Position numbers and translations under genes: made by a program. A DNA stretch of 64,000 nucleotides from Lysinibacillus odysseyi (lineage in GTDB: Bacteria; Bacillota; Bacilli; Bacillales_A; Planococcaceae): assembly GCA_014595895.1 (NCBI GenBank), contig JABUKB010000001.1, positions 1,302,001 through 1,366,000 of the forward strand. Reading direction: 5' to 3'. The notes beneath the pieces are model-generated. The model had not been told where the DNA came from and searched no databases. It worked only from the letters and a program-made list of their open reading frames with translations. Of this stretch, positions 32,507 to 42,315 are shown piece after piece. Numbering within the stretch: the stretch's first letter is position 1; each line of letters begins with the position of its first letter.

Positions 32507-35500
32507 TTATTGTAATGTTGCATATATATCTTTCCACGTTTGCAGGCGGCTTTCCTCCTGCAGCAGTAATCTTTCTGTTTCAATTTGCTCGATTGCCTGA
32601 TGCAGCATATGTTCGCGTAAGTTTTCAGTTTCTTCCGCAATATACGCTTCAGCCCATTTTTGCAAGCGGGCCTTTTCTGCATCGATAAATTGCTGCGCTT
32701 CTGGTTTTGTCAATCCTTCTAGTGCTTCTTTTAGTTTCTCTTTTTCATTTTTCTCGAAGAATGCTTTCGCATTTTTGAAATATGATTTCACGCTTACATA
32801 TTTTTCGCGCTCTGTAAATGGTGCATGAAACTCTAAAATAGCTGGTTCTGATGCTTCATAGGCGATAAATGAGAAGCTGCGGTTAAATTCTTTTAAATTT
32901 TGTGCATCTTCCTTATAACGCTCGTTGATTTTCTTTTGTACGAACTGCGCTAAACGGAAGTTTGTAACACGCAGTTCCTGCGCAAAGTCAAAGCCAAGTG
33001 CTTGCAGTACTTCTTTTAATGCGACTTCTAACGCTTGCTGCGGTGCAAACTTATTGAATGTCGATGGGTTATAGCCCTCGCGGAAGAAGTCTGGATAACG
33101 GTAGTACACGCGTTGCAGTACATAATATAGCAACTCATCGAGCTCATGTTTAGACTCTGATTCAATCATTGCTGTATTTGTCGAGCCGTACTGATTGCGT
33201 ACTGTCGTTTCTAATTGCGTTAACTCTGCTAAACGCTCATCTTTTCGTTTTAAGTTATGCTCTGTTTGCTCGATTAAATCATGTAAGCGCGCATGTGTTT
33301 TTTCTACTTCTTCATGCAATGCCTGTACCGCGATACTCATCAGCTCTTCATTCAGGAAGTGATGGAATGCCTCCTCAAATGGTTTCATACCTGATTGCAG
33401 TTCTGCCTGCTCTTGCTTTTCTTTTAACGCCATTAAGCTGGAAACACCATATAGGCGCGGGAAGCGGATACCGAAACGCTGCAATTCGGAACGAACGTAG
33501 CCTTTTACTTCTTCTGCTTCTTCTTCCGTTGATGCAAGGTCAATTGCGTTGACAATAAAGAACATTTTATCAAGTTCAAATGCATCTTTCACACGTCCTA
33601 ATTGAATAAGGAACTCACTATCTGCTTTCGCAAATGCATGGTTATAATACGTAATGAATAAAATAGCATCGGCATTGCGGATATAATCAAACGCTACACC
33701 TGTGTGACGTGCGTTGATAGAATCCGCTCCTGGTGTGTCTACCAATGTAACTCCCATGCGTGTCAACGGTGAATCATAATAGAAATCGATATTATCCACG
33801 AAGCAAGAATGATTTTCCTGCGCAACAAATTTTTCAAAATCATCGCGATTTACACGAATAATCGTGCCTAATTTGTCTTTAAATTGATTGTATCCTTCAG
33901 CATAGGCACGGATAAAGGACTTGTGGACATTTAAACGTTCATCTGTTAACTGAACTGCTAACCCTTCATCTGCACGCGTAAATGCTTCCTCTAGCGATCC
34001 CACACGTAAGCCAATCGCTTCGTATGAGCCTTGGATATCCTCTAAAAGTTGCTCCGTCGTTTTTAATTGTACGTCCGCTGTTTCGTGCGGATGATCAGGT
34101 GTCACCGGGCGAATTTTATTGATTGCCGCTGTTGTTGGATTTGGTGATACAGGCAGGACGCGTGAACCCATTAATGCATTCGAGAAACTGGATTTTCCTG
34201 CGGAGAAGGCTCCGAATAACGCAATCGTGAAGTCCTTTTTCTGCAAGCGCTCTACTTTTTTTGTTAAATAATTGGCTACTTCAGAGAAGCCTTGAATCGA
34301 ACCGACTGCCTCTGCTGTTTTCAGAGCATTTGCTACAACGGCTTCTGTATTGTGATGGGCACCAGCTACTTGCTCCTCACGCACTTCTTCCTCTTGCTTT
34401 TGCTCTTCTTTCGGTGCAAGCATCGTTTCTTCAAACGGACGAATTTCCGCTAAAGCTTGTTCATAATCGATATTCCATTTCTTTGCTTGCCCTTTGGCTT
34501 CTGTACGCACTTCTTTTGTGCTTTGTCTCATTTGCTGCGCGCTAAAGGCCATATGCTCTTCAATCGCCTTGATTGTTAAAATCGCATCGATCTTTTCTTG
34601 CATCGCTTTTATTTTCAGTTGTACTGGTGCCGCAGCTTCTTTTGCCACTTGCTCAAGTACAGGTAGCTGTGCTTTTGCCCATGCATCCGATTCACGTACG
34701 AAGAAGCGTTTTGTCGCTTCTGCTACACGATTGGCAAAGTTTAATAGCCCATCTCCTGACACGATGACAGTCGCGGGAACTTGCTCTTCGATTACTGAAA
34801 ACGGCACATTGAATTCATAAGCATCGACAGCTGCCGCACGTTCATCTGTTAGAGCACCTACATCCTTTAAAGCTTGCTTCATTAAACCTTTAAAATGACC
34901 TGTTAATTGCGACTGGATAACCGTTGCATATTGTGCTGTCACTTCATCAATACGACGCTGTTTTTCCTCTGCTGTTTTTTTCTTGGCTGAGAATAAACCG
35001 CCTACTTTAAAACCTTCCTCGCGAGATTCCAAGTAGCTGCGCAGTTTTTCACGGAAATCTGCTGGCATAATCGCCGCATTATCCAAAATATCTTTACGCT
35101 TTGTTTCAAAACGCTCAATCCATTGCTCCGTGCTAAATAACTCTGTTTGTGTTGTCAGTCTACGATATTGCTCTAAAATATCCTCATGATGCTGCCAATC
35201 GTCCTCTGATAGCACTTCTGCATATTCATCAAAGCAATTTTGCTTTTCGTTGGCTAAATATACTTCGTGCTCATGTTGCAATTTCACTAATGTATTTTTG
35301 GCTGTTTCGACTAACTGCTCCTGCCAGTCGTTCATCGAATCCATTACAATTTTCTTTACTTTTGCAAAGTCATTGTGCGGATGATCCAACGCCTTTAACG
35401 AGGTGAAGAAAATATCTTTCGGATATACACCCCACGCGGCAAAAGATTTATGGACAGACTCTTTAAAGTCATCAAATGATAGCTCGGCATCACGGTGTTT

Positions 35501-36118
35501 ATCGATTTGGTTGACAATCAGATAAACATTTTCATTGTATTTCATTAATTCTTTCGTAAATTGAAAGTTTAACTCCGATTGTACATGGTTATAGTCCATC
35601 GTATAGAACACGACATCCGCGATATGCAATGCCGACTCTGTACTCATCGCATGCGCATCATCCGTAGAGTCTACCCCTGGTGTGTCCATCACTGTCACAC
35701 CTGTCGGCAAGCTCGAAGTGGAATGCCCGATTTCAATTTGCGATACGAGCTCGCCATTTTTTGACAGTTCTTTTACTTGCTTAATATCATACCCTGCTTC
35801 AAATTTAACAGGCTTTTCATTATGTAAGTAAAGAATCGCGTAATCTTCTTCCGATTTATGCACCTTGACAATATTGGCGCTTGTCGGAATAGGGCTCGTA
35901 GCTAAAATGTTCTCCCCTGATAAAGCGTTAATCATACTCGATTTACCTGCTGAGAAGTGCCCTGCAAAGCCAATCACGTATTCTTTTTGCAATAATTTAC
36001 GCGCAAATAAATGCATCTTTTCCATGCGTTCTGTATCTTGATTTTCTTTGTAAATTGTATATTGTATAGAAGATTGTTCTAGCAACTCCTCAATATACTG
36101 ATCTAAAGCGTATACCAT
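32507..36118 (-). CDS. dynA: Double dynamin-like GTPase DynA
   Basis: A 1203-residue protein made of two fused dynamin-like halves. Each half has a P-loop (GHFSAGKSSMINAL at about 55; GAFSAGKSSFSNAL at about 640), a G3 motif (DTPGVDS, DTPGAD) and a G4-like motif (NQIDKH, NAIDLA), followed by long helical stalks. B. subtilis DynA (YpbR, about 1193 residues) has the same layout and promotes membrane fusion, phage resistance and membrane repair. Neighbouring M32 peptidase gene ypwA is also conserved with it. The ATG follows AGAGGGG. Confidence 0.95.
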   Translation of the reverse strand: MVYALDQYIEELLEQSSIQYTIYKENQDTERMEKMHLFARKLLQKEYVIGFAGHFSAGKSSMINALSGENILATSPIPTSANIVKVHKSEEDYAILYLHNEKPVKFEAGYDIKQVKELSKNGELVSQIEIGHSTSSLPTGVTVMDTPGVDSTDDAHAMSTESALHIADVVFYTMDYNHVQSELNFQFTKELMKYNENVYLIVNQIDKHRDAELSFDDFKESVHKSFAAWGVYPKDIFFTSLKALDHPHNDFAKVKKIVMDSMNDWQEQLVETAKNTLVKLQHEHEVYLANEKQNCFDEYAEVLSEDDWQHHEDILEQYRRLTTQTELFSTEQWIERFETKRKDILDNAAIMPADFREKLRSYLESREEGFKVGGLFSAKKKTAEEKQRRIDEVTAQYATVIQSQLTGHFKGLMKQALKDVGALTDERAAAVDAYEFNVPFSVIEEQVPATVIVSGDGLLNFANRVAEATKRFFVRESDAWAKAQLPVLEQVAKEAAAPVQLKIKAMQEKIDAILTIKAIEEHMAFSAQQMRQSTKEVRTEAKGQAKKWNIDYEQALAEIRPFEETMLAPKEEQKQEEEVREEQVAGAHHNTEAVVANALKTAEAVGSIQGFSEVANYLTKKVERLQKKDFTIALFGAFSAGKSSFSNALMGSRVLPVSPNPTTAAINKIRPVTPDHPHETADVQLKTTEQLLEDIQGSYEAIGLRVGSLEEAFTRADEGLAVQLTDERLNVHKSFIRAYAEGYNQFKDKLGTIIRVNRDDFEKFVAQENHSCFVDNIDFYYDSPLTRMGVTLVDTPGADSINARHTGVAFDYIRNADAILFITYYNHAFAKADSEFLIQLGRVKDAFELDKMFFIVNAIDLASTEEEAEEVKGYVRSELQRFGIRFPRLYGVSSLMALKEKQEQAELQSGMKPFEEAFHHFLNEELMSIAVQALHEEVEKTHARLHDLIEQTEHNLKRKDERLAELTQLETTVRNQYGSTNTAMIESESKHELDELLYYVLQRVYYRYPDFFREGYNPSTFNKFAPQQALEVALKEVLQALGFDFAQELRVTNFRLAQFVQKKINERYKEDAQNLKEFNRSFSFIAYEASEPAILEFHAPFTEREKYVSVKSYFKNAKAFFEKNEKEKLKEALEGLTKPEAQQFIDAEKARLQKWAEAYIAEETENLREHMLHQAIEQIETERLLLQEESRLQTWKDIYATLQ

Positions 36119-36381
36119 GTTGTGACCCCTCTTTTATGTTTTCTTAATAACTTCTATAGTACCACGGATAGGCTATGTTTTTGGCTAAAAAATTACCGTG
36201 CTCGCTATATTTTTCAATTATTTTCCGTAGCTCTCTATTTCTATTTCTAGTAAATGGGAAAATTCTGTTAAAAACAATTCATTCCTATTAATCTTTTATA
36301 GAAAGTATGAGGAGTACTATACATTTGCTAAGAAAGCATGGTAAGATGGGAAAAAAAGTTAAGACTTAAGGAGGGATTACT

Positions 36382-36840
36382 GTGAGCAATTCTGAACATA
36401 TTACGACGATTTTAAATGGGACCATCCATTCACTTAAGACGATTTTACCTTTGAATATCCAAACCTCTGCGCCTACCTTAACCGCTGAACCGTACATACA
36501 AGAAGAAATGGGTGTGCTGATCGGTCTTGTTGGAGATTTAAAGGGGCGTGTCATTATTGACGGTCCGTTAAAATCCTTTGGTGATATCGGTGCCTCCATG
36601 TTTGGTATGCCACTTGAAGGCGAGATGCTAGAATCATTTACCGGAGAATTTGGCAATATGGTGGCAGGTAGCCTCTGTACGTATGCCGGGGGGGATAATC
36701 TGGACCTTGATATTACACCACCGACAGTTATGGTTGGAAATACAAAACTATACGGATTTCAAAATGCCTTTCGTTTAGTAGCAACGATCGAAGGTATAGG
36801 GAATATTACTATCTTACTTACAATTGACGAAGAACAATAA
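36382..36840 (+). CDS. CheX-like protein (CheC/CheX/FliY phosphatase family)
   Basis: A 152-residue protein with the CheX topology. The key helix ESFTGEFGNMVAGSL (about residues 75-90) carries the E-x-x-N pair that inserts into CheY-P-like receivers and catalyses dephosphorylation. Only one such helix is visible, as in CheX. The start is GTG 36382 with AAGGAGGG upstream. No other chemotaxis gene is in the window, so its receiver partner is unknown; its target may be non-flagellar. Confidence 0.82.
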   Translation: MSNSEHITTILNGTIHSLKTILPLNIQTSAPTLTAEPYIQEEMGVLIGLVGDLKGRVIIDGPLKSFGDIGASMFGMPLEGEMLESFTGEFGNMVAGSLCTYAGGDNLDLDITPPTVMVGNTKLYGFQNAFRLVATIEGIGNITILLTIDEEQ

Positions 36841-36844
36841 GAAT

Positions 36845-36876
36845 AGCCGCCTCTTTTGCATAGGCGGCCATTATTT
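36845..36876. terminator. Convergent terminator, CheX-like gene / ypwA
   Basis: GCCGCCT and AGGCGGC pair around TTTTGCAT, with A/T-rich tails on both sides. Confidence 0.7.
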
Positions 36877-38365
36877 ATAGTTTATACAGCTTCGTATATT
36901 TCGCTTTCAGATGCTCAGCTAAATACTGGGCATTTAACCCCTCCCCTGTTGCTTCTGTCAATAGTTCAAGTGGCTTTTTCAGCGCCCCGTACTGATGGAC
37001 TTTTTCTGTCAGCCATTGGCGAATCGGCTCTAATTCTCCGCGCACGCACAGCTCATCAAAGTGTGGAATATCTTGATCCATTGCACGCTTCCACTGCGCC
37101 GCATACATAAACCCTAATGCATAGCTCGGGAAATAGCCAAAACTCCCATCACTCCAGTGCATATCCTGCAAAATGCCCTCTGCATCATTACTAGGACGAA
37201 TCCCTAAATATTCTTCATATTTGTCATTCCAAAGCTTCGGCAGATCTTTTGCAGCTATATTGCCATTAAAAATTTCACGTTCCATTTCATAGCGAATCAT
37301 AATATGCAGCGGGTATGTGAGCTCATCTGCTTCGATTCGAATCAATGATGGCTGGACAAAATTAATCGCTTGCAGAAATTTTTCCAGCGGCACATCACCA
37401 AACTGTGCAGGCGAATGCTGTTGCAAAATTGGATAGTATTTTGTCCAGAAGGCTTCACTACGCCCAATAAAGTTTTCATAAAATAGTGATTGAGACTCAT
37501 GAATGCCCATCGATGTGCCGGTCGATAACGGTAAACCGTTAAGCTTTGAATCGATATTTTGCTCATAAATTGCGTGACCGCACTCATGAATCGTCCCGAA
37601 AATAGCTGAACGGAAATCGTTCTCATCATATTTTGTCGTCACCCGTATATCCCCGCTGTTCAAGCCAATCATAAATGGGTGCACGGTTTCGTCCAGACGC
37701 CCAGCCTCAAAGTCGTAACCCAGTGCCTGTAAAATTTCAAGTGATGCAGCACGTTGCCCCTCTTTCGGGAAATGCTTGAATAACATCGATGTATCCGGTT
37801 GATTCGGCGACTCGCCAATCGCCTTCACTAAAGGTACAATCGTTTCCTTTAACTGCCCAAACACACGATCTAACTCATCTGTTGTCATATCCGGCTCATA
37901 TAGATCCAGCAATGTGTTGTAGGCAGAGCCATTTTTTAAGCCCCAATACTCAACAAATTTCTTTTTATACTCAATCATTTTTTCTAGATGCGGCTCAAAA
38001 ATAGCAAAGTCAGCCGCTGCCTTTGCTTCTTCCCATGCTACCTCTGATTTAGCCTTCGCAATGACAAACGCCTTATATTCATCCGCCGGGATTTTTTTCG
38101 ATTGATCATACGATTTTTTTACTTCCTCATACAGTCTGCGCGTGACAAGATCCATTTCCTGCTCACGTATCTCTGCGAGCAGATTTCCTAATGTTTTAGA
38201 TGTTTGCATCGCAAATAATTCAGAAGATAATGTCCCGATTACTTCTGCACGCTGCGGCAACCCTTTTTTCGGTGCCCCCGTTCGCATATCCCAGTAAATC
38301 ACGGACAGTGCCTCTTGGTAATTTTGCATTTTCTTTAAGTAGTCAATAAAAGTTTGTTGTATCAA
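36875..38365 (-). CDS. ypwA: Metallocarboxypeptidase, M32 family (carboxypeptidase Taq)
   Basis: A 496-residue zinc carboxypeptidase. HECGH in the helix TIHECGHAIYEQN (about residue 263) supplies two zinc ligands and the catalytic Glu; the downstream Glu lies in GIHESQSLFYEN. Other M32 signatures are DIRVTTKYDENDF and IRYEMEREIF. B. subtilis YpwA (501 residues) sits close to dynA (ypbR), as here. The TTG start follows GGGGG. It cleaves C-terminal residues from peptides in the cytosol. Confidence 0.93.
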   Translation of the reverse strand: MIQQTFIDYLKKMQNYQEALSVIYWDMRTGAPKKGLPQRAEVIGTLSSELFAMQTSKTLGNLLAEIREQEMDLVTRRLYEEVKKSYDQSKKIPADEYKAFVIAKAKSEVAWEEAKAAADFAIFEPHLEKMIEYKKKFVEYWGLKNGSAYNTLLDLYEPDMTTDELDRVFGQLKETIVPLVKAIGESPNQPDTSMLFKHFPKEGQRAASLEILQALGYDFEAGRLDETVHPFMIGLNSGDIRVTTKYDENDFRSAIFGTIHECGHAIYEQNIDSKLNGLPLSTGTSMGIHESQSLFYENFIGRSEAFWTKYYPILQQHSPAQFGDVPLEKFLQAINFVQPSLIRIEADELTYPLHIMIRYEMEREIFNGNIAAKDLPKLWNDKYEEYLGIRPSNDAEGILQDMHWSDGSFGYFPSYALGFMYAAQWKRAMDQDIPHFDELCVRGELEPIRQWLTEKVHQYGALKKPLELLTEATGEGLNAQYLAEHLKAKYTKLYKL

Positions 38366-38487
38366 ATGTCATCCCCCTTTTTCTCGTCATTATAGCAAGA
38401 AAATTTCATTCTATCATTGAATTTCCCTAGAAAACAAAATGTTTGTATAGTAAAGTTAAGGGGAAATCTTCCATGAGGTGAAAATAA

Positions 38488-39060
38488 ATGAACAAATTAA
38501 TCGTTTTAACAGGTTTAGACGGCTGTGGTTCTACAACAGTGGCTGAACAATTGCATCTAGCTGATCAGGGGTCTACCCTATTTAAATCTCCGCCATTCCC
38601 CTTCTCAACTAATCGGAATGCCATTGATGAAAAGGTCTACCATACGTCTCCAGCCGCGCACTATTTATATTATTTATCTTCAAATGTGTATTTGACGCAA
38701 TTAATCAACCAAACGTTTGCTGAAAAGGGCGGTAATGTTTATTGTGAACGCTATTTTATCGACACAGTAGTCTCCCACCGCGCCAAAGGAGTCGATGTTC
38801 ATTATGAGCACGAGACAGCGCTTTACCATATCCGTAAGCCTGACTATATTTTCTATTTAGACGTGGAAGAGCAAGAACGCCAATTGCGCTTAAATGCCCG
38901 TGGTCGTGGATTTTTAGATGAGCAATTAAATGATGAGGACTTACGCCAGCGCTTTATCGAGGAGTTTAATGCGCTTGAGTCAGAAATTATCCGTATTCCA
39001 ACGACTGATCGTGATATTGACGAGATTGTAGCCGATATTCAGCGTCACATCCAGGACTAG
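38488..39060 (+). CDS. Deoxynucleoside/thymidylate kinase-like protein with altered P-loop
   Basis: A 190-residue P-loop protein of the thymidylate/deoxynucleoside kinase fold. The P-loop reads GLDGCGSTT where kinases have GxDGxGK(S/T), so the invariant lysine is a serine. Other kinase features remain: CERYFIDTVVSHRAKG (DR-like/ERY motif), YIFYLDVEEQERQLRLNARG lid region with arginines. It is either an inactive or specialised paralogue. The ATG follows GAGGTG. Single gene upstream of a lipoprotein gene. Confidence 0.7.
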   Translation: MNKLIVLTGLDGCGSTTVAEQLHLADQGSTLFKSPPFPFSTNRNAIDEKVYHTSPAAHYLYYLSSNVYLTQLINQTFAEKGGNVYCERYFIDTVVSHRAKGVDVHYEHETALYHIRKPDYIFYLDVEEQERQLRLNARGRGFLDEQLNDEDLRQRFIEEFNALESEIIRIPTTDRDIDEIVADIQRHIQD

Positions 39061-39122
39061 TCAAATTATTTTTAGATTCTTCCTCTTTCATGGTACAGTA
39101 GGTCGGAGGATGGTGAATATTT

Positions 39123-39500
39123 ATGAAAAAATGGTTAATAACCGTTTTCTTTGCAGCTTTTTTAGCAGCATGCGGGAATGACGATCAATCAGGAATTACG
39201 ATGGAGAAAGTCGAGCCTAACGAGGATGTTCAGACAGTCATTGATATGACGGCTGATGAAACATATGCATCTCTTATTTATAGCGAGAAAAATACGAGCT
39301 ATTTATTAATTAACGCACTCGGTGAAATATCAGCAACAGCTGAGGCAGATGAAAATGTATTGAAAATTTATATTGAAGATACAGAAAATGCCGAGACAGT
39401 TACTGATGAGGTGTACGCTTTTGAGTTAGATCAAGAATACGAAAAGATTCGCACATATCTAAACGGCCAAGAAATTCAGTTTGATGTTTGGTATGAATAG
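39123..39500 (+). CDS. Small lipoprotein of unknown function
   Basis: A 125-residue protein with a lipoprotein signal peptide ending in the lipobox LAAC (cysteine at about residue 17), followed by an acidic, flexible start and a compact domain with alternating strands. It would be anchored to the outer face of the membrane. It is followed by a strong terminator. No family recognised. Confidence 0.75.
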   Translation: MKKWLITVFFAAFLAACGNDDQSGITMEKVEPNEDVQTVIDMTADETYASLIYSEKNTSYLLINALGEISATAEADENVLKIYIEDTENAETVTDEVYAFELDQEYEKIRTYLNGQEIQFDVWYE

Positions 39501-39506
39501 AACAAC

Positions 39507-39557
39507 CTTAACGTGCAGACAAAGTGGAAACGGGGCTTTGTCTGCACGTTTTTTTGC
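39507..39557 (+). terminator. Strong intrinsic terminator after the lipoprotein gene
   Basis: AACGTGCAGACAAAG pairs with CTTTGTCTGCACGTT, followed by TTTTT. Confidence 0.93.
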
Positions 39558-39681
39558 CATTTCTTTCGCTAGGGGTAGATAGATATCAACCGTTCTTAAA
39601 AAAACTTATCAGAGAAGTGACACATATAGATAGAGGTTGTCTACAGCCTAGAAGGTCTAAGCAAATGCTAACTTAATCTTT

Positions 39682-40095
39682 TTACGCAAGTAACTTAGGG
39701 TCTACTACAATATGCGGATTTTTTTCAAGTAGCAGTTCAATAAAGCGCCGTTGTTCATCAGGCGAAATGAGCACTATTTGCATGCCAGGCTCATACATCA
39801 CTTCCATACGTTTTATCGACAGTGCAGGCGATGACAATGGGTTATTCGTTTTCGTAAGCTTTGTAATTTCGGCGATAGGGATTTTTTTACGTGCGATGCC
39901 CCCGCTAATAATCAGTTCATTATCTTCTATGACATAGTATGTACCAAACCACAGGGTGCCAATGAATACGAGCATCCCAATCGCTACAATGAGCAGTATC
40001 CAGTCAAACTCAATAAAGAGCGGGACAAAGCAGGCGATAACAGTCCCCCAAATAATAGCGGCTAGCCAAAGATCGACTCTGGATTTGAATTTCAT
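39682..40095 (-). CDS. Small membrane protein with bacterial PH-like domain
   Basis: A 137-residue protein. Two adjacent membrane helices (about 10-50) are followed by a soluble domain with TYYVIEDNELIISGGIARKKIPIAEITKL and ISPDEQRRFIELLLEKNP, the strand pattern of bacterial PH domains as in YyaB-like proteins. The ATG at 40095 has AGGAGGTG upstream; an in-frame start 18 bases earlier lacks one. Function unknown. Confidence 0.72.
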   Translation of the reverse strand: MKFKSRVDLWLAAIIWGTVIACFVPLFIEFDWILLIVAIGMLVFIGTLWFGTYYVIEDNELIISGGIARKKIPIAEITKLTKTNNPLSSPALSIKRMEVMYEPGMQIVLISPDEQRRFIELLLEKNPHIVVDPKLLA

Positions 40096-40390
40096 ACGGC
40101 ACCTCCTGTTCATCCTTTTACTCTACTATAAAGAAACGCTTGGAAGAAAAGCAAGGTCACTTATTAAATAATCCGTTCGATTCTCTGATACAAAATTAAA
40201 ATGAAACGTAGAAATAGACTGCCAAGATGATTAAAACATAATATCTGCAACTATAAATAAAGTTTTTTAGTAATAATATCCATTTTATTGTATATTATTA
40301 GAAACAAAAAAATAAAGGATTATTTCATATCGTATTAGTAAGAAAATGTGAAATTAAAACCTGTTATTTTATGAAGAGAGGTATTTAGAT

Positions 40391-40606
40391 TTGCGAGACT
40401 TTATTGCTGTATTTTTAGGTTGTCTTGTCATTTGTGGGATTGTAACAGTTTTCTTCGTCGGTTTTATCTTTCCTAATATTTGGGGTATCATCATATTTAT
40501 TGCACTTTTTTCAGCAGTATTCATAACAATTTTTCTCAATCAAGCAGCCAGAATTAAAAATTTAGAAGAGAAAGTGGAAAATTTATCAACTAACAAACAG
40601 GAATAG
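40391..40606 (+). CDS. Small two-helix membrane protein
   Basis: A 71-residue protein starting with TTG after GAGAGG. It contains two hydrophobic helices (about 4-27 and 30-50) and a C-terminal coiled coil (RIKNLEEKVENLSTN). A terminator follows 60 bases later. No family recognised. Confidence 0.6.
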   Translation: MRDFIAVFLGCLVICGIVTVFFVGFIFPNIWGIIIFIALFSAVFITIFLNQAARIKNLEEKVENLSTNKQE

Positions 40607-40668
40607 TGAAGATGGTACTTTAAAGGAATTATACTTTTGTTGAATATCTTAACACTAAATTAGCATAT

Positions 40669-40707
40669 AAAAAGGACTTAGTTTACTCATTGAACTAAGT
40701 CCTTTTT
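40669..40707 (+). terminator. Intrinsic terminator
   Basis: AAAAGGACTTAGTT pairs with AACTAAGTCCTTTTT. Confidence 0.9.
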
Positions 40708-40814
40708 ATAATAAAATCAATAATAATGTATTGGTCGATATTTTGCTAATTCAATTCTTTGTACCACTGAACTGAATGGGCTATTTATTAAAAGTGCCTT
40801 GCTCTTTCTGATTA

Positions 40815-41309
40815 CTATTCTTCTTCAAACAACAGCTGATAAAATGCTAAATCAAGCCAGCGCTCAAATTTATACCCTACCTTCTGAAGAGTGCCTGTGT
40901 GCTCAAAACCAAACTTTTTATGTAGTGCGATACTGCCTTGATTATCGGCATCAATCCCAGCTACCATCGTTTTATATTGCTGTTCTTTTGCTAGATTGAT
41001 GATGGCTTGCAAGAGCTCTTTCGCAATCCCTTGTCGGTGGTAGGCAGGATCTATATAAATAGAATGCTCGACCGTATATTGATAAGCCGGCCAAGGTCGA
41101 AACGGTCCATATGTGGCAAAGCCTACAGCTCGCTCATCCTTTTCAAAGACAATAACCGGATAACCATCCGCCATCTTTTGTGCAAACCATTCTTCCCGCA
41201 TTGCCAGTGTGTGCGGTTCGTAGCTATAAACAGCGGTTGTATTAATAATCGCATCATTATAGATTGATAAAATATAGGGTAAATCTTTTTGTTCGGCATG
41301 TCGGATCAT
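40815..41309 (-). CDS. GNAT acetyltransferase, phosphinothricin-acetyltransferase-like
   Basis: A 164-residue GNAT enzyme. IRHAEQKDLPYILSIYNDAIINTTAVY at the start, EHSIYIDPAYHRQGIAKELLQAII (acetyl-CoA loop) and HKKFGFEHTGTLQKVGYKFERWLDLAFYQ at the end are the pattern of the Pat/Bar-type or YwnH-like group. These acetylate amino-group xenobiotics or methionine sulfoximine. Substrate here unknown. The ATG follows AGGAG. Confidence 0.88.
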   Translation of the reverse strand: MIRHAEQKDLPYILSIYNDAIINTTAVYSYEPHTLAMREEWFAQKMADGYPVIVFEKDERAVGFATYGPFRPWPAYQYTVEHSIYIDPAYHRQGIAKELLQAIINLAKEQQYKTMVAGIDADNQGSIALHKKFGFEHTGTLQKVGYKFERWLDLAFYQLLFEEE

Positions 41310-41458
41310 GCGGGCTCAACTCCTTTAGTAGCATTATTATATATCGTGTTCTTGCAGTACACAATATAAGAAATGTTGCGTTCTATTCCTTTATCCATAA
41401 AAGCAAACCAATATATTTATTGCCTTGCTTAAAAAGGAAGCTCTTGATAATCATAATT

Positions 41459-41971
41459 TTAATATCTCGCATCTAAAAGTAGCTTTATCTGCTTTATTTG
41501 TTCTATGTGTCGCTGTTCATGCAAATATATCTGTTCAATCCATTGGTCAAGCGGCAATTCATCTAAAGCAGGATGCTTAAATGATTTTTCCGCCAATATC
41601 GATTGATCTTCTATTCTGCTGAGGAAAGCCAAAAGTTTATTTCTTGAGTCGTTTAATAAATCAATGATTGACTGCACTTCGAATGGCTTTGCATCTGGCT
41701 CAACGATTTTAGGGGCTTTAAACTTTTTCGTTCGGTCTAGTATAAGTTGAACGTTTTTACGTTCTGCTGGAGCATTCTCAACTTTTTTTAATCCCCACGC
41801 AATAGCCTGTATGGTTGCCTGCTCCACTAAAACTAAGTGATGGCAAACTTGTGCTATGCTCCACATATCCGTATCAAGTCTATCGTTAAATTGTGAATAA
41901 CTTAATGAAGCAATTTCCTCTATTACGTTGTTTCTCGTTTCATACAGCTGGTTATTTATCATATTACTCAT
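41459..41971 (-). CDS. DinB-like four-helix bundle protein
   Basis: A 170-residue DinB-superfamily protein. Three candidate metal-binding histidines are visible: MWSIAQVCHHLVLVE (about residue 46) and YLHEQRHIEQI (about 150 and 154). The family uses a divalent metal, and some members are thiol-dependent transferases. The ATG follows GGGAGGGAG. Single gene. Confidence 0.85.
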   Translation of the reverse strand: MSNMINNQLYETRNNVIEEIASLSYSQFNDRLDTDMWSIAQVCHHLVLVEQATIQAIAWGLKKVENAPAERKNVQLILDRTKKFKAPKIVEPDAKPFEVQSIIDLLNDSRNKLLAFLSRIEDQSILAEKSFKHPALDELPLDQWIEQIYLHEQRHIEQIKQIKLLLDARY

Positions 41972-42087
41972 GAAGTTCTCCCTCCCATAAAATAAATCCC
42001 TCGATTTCTACTTTATACATATTCACCACGCTGAAAAGTATTCTTTCTATATTCCCTGTTTATTTTATTGCTTTATAGACAAATGAA

Positions 42088-42122
42088 GAGGAAAAGAAAG
42101 ACAAGCCGATACTGGCTTGTCT
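42088..42122 (-). terminator. Intrinsic terminator after the 62-residue membrane-protein gene
   Basis: AGACAAGCC and GGCTTGTCT pair with TTTCTTTTCC as minus-strand tail. Confidence 0.85.
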
Positions 42123-42126
42123 AAGG

Positions 42127-42315
42127 TTATGTTACGCTCTTGTTTTTCATAAATTCGAAAAGGAATCCCATTAACCCAATTGCTGCGCTAACACCAACAA
42201 TAATTGTGAAAATCGTCATATTACCTATTATTGCATTATATAGGCACCACAGGACCAAAACAAAGCTGCTGACTACCCCAATCAGCGTTCTTCTTTTAGT
42301 ATTGATAGTAAACAC
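42127..42315 (-). CDS. Small two-helix membrane protein
   Basis: A protein of up to 62 residues with two hydrophobic helices and a terminal KNKSVT. The GTG at 42315 is part of the GGGGAGGTG ribosome site, and no ATG, GTG or TTG codon lies at normal distance behind that site. The real start may be an ATC codon 6 bases downstream, or the frame may be initiated from further up. A good terminator follows. Confidence 0.5.
   Translation of the reverse strand: MFTINTKRRTLIGVVSSFVLVLWCLYNAIIGNMTIFTIIVGVSAAIGLMGFLFEFMKNKSVT

Noticed and set aside
34261-34820. Plus-strand frames inside dynA
   Set aside because: They mirror the dynA codons and have leucine/serine-rich random composition; dynA is intact across the region.
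41440-41470. TTGATAATCATAATTTTA as a Fur box
   Set aside because: Only one good half site and it lies at the 3' end of the DinB-like gene, not at a promoter.
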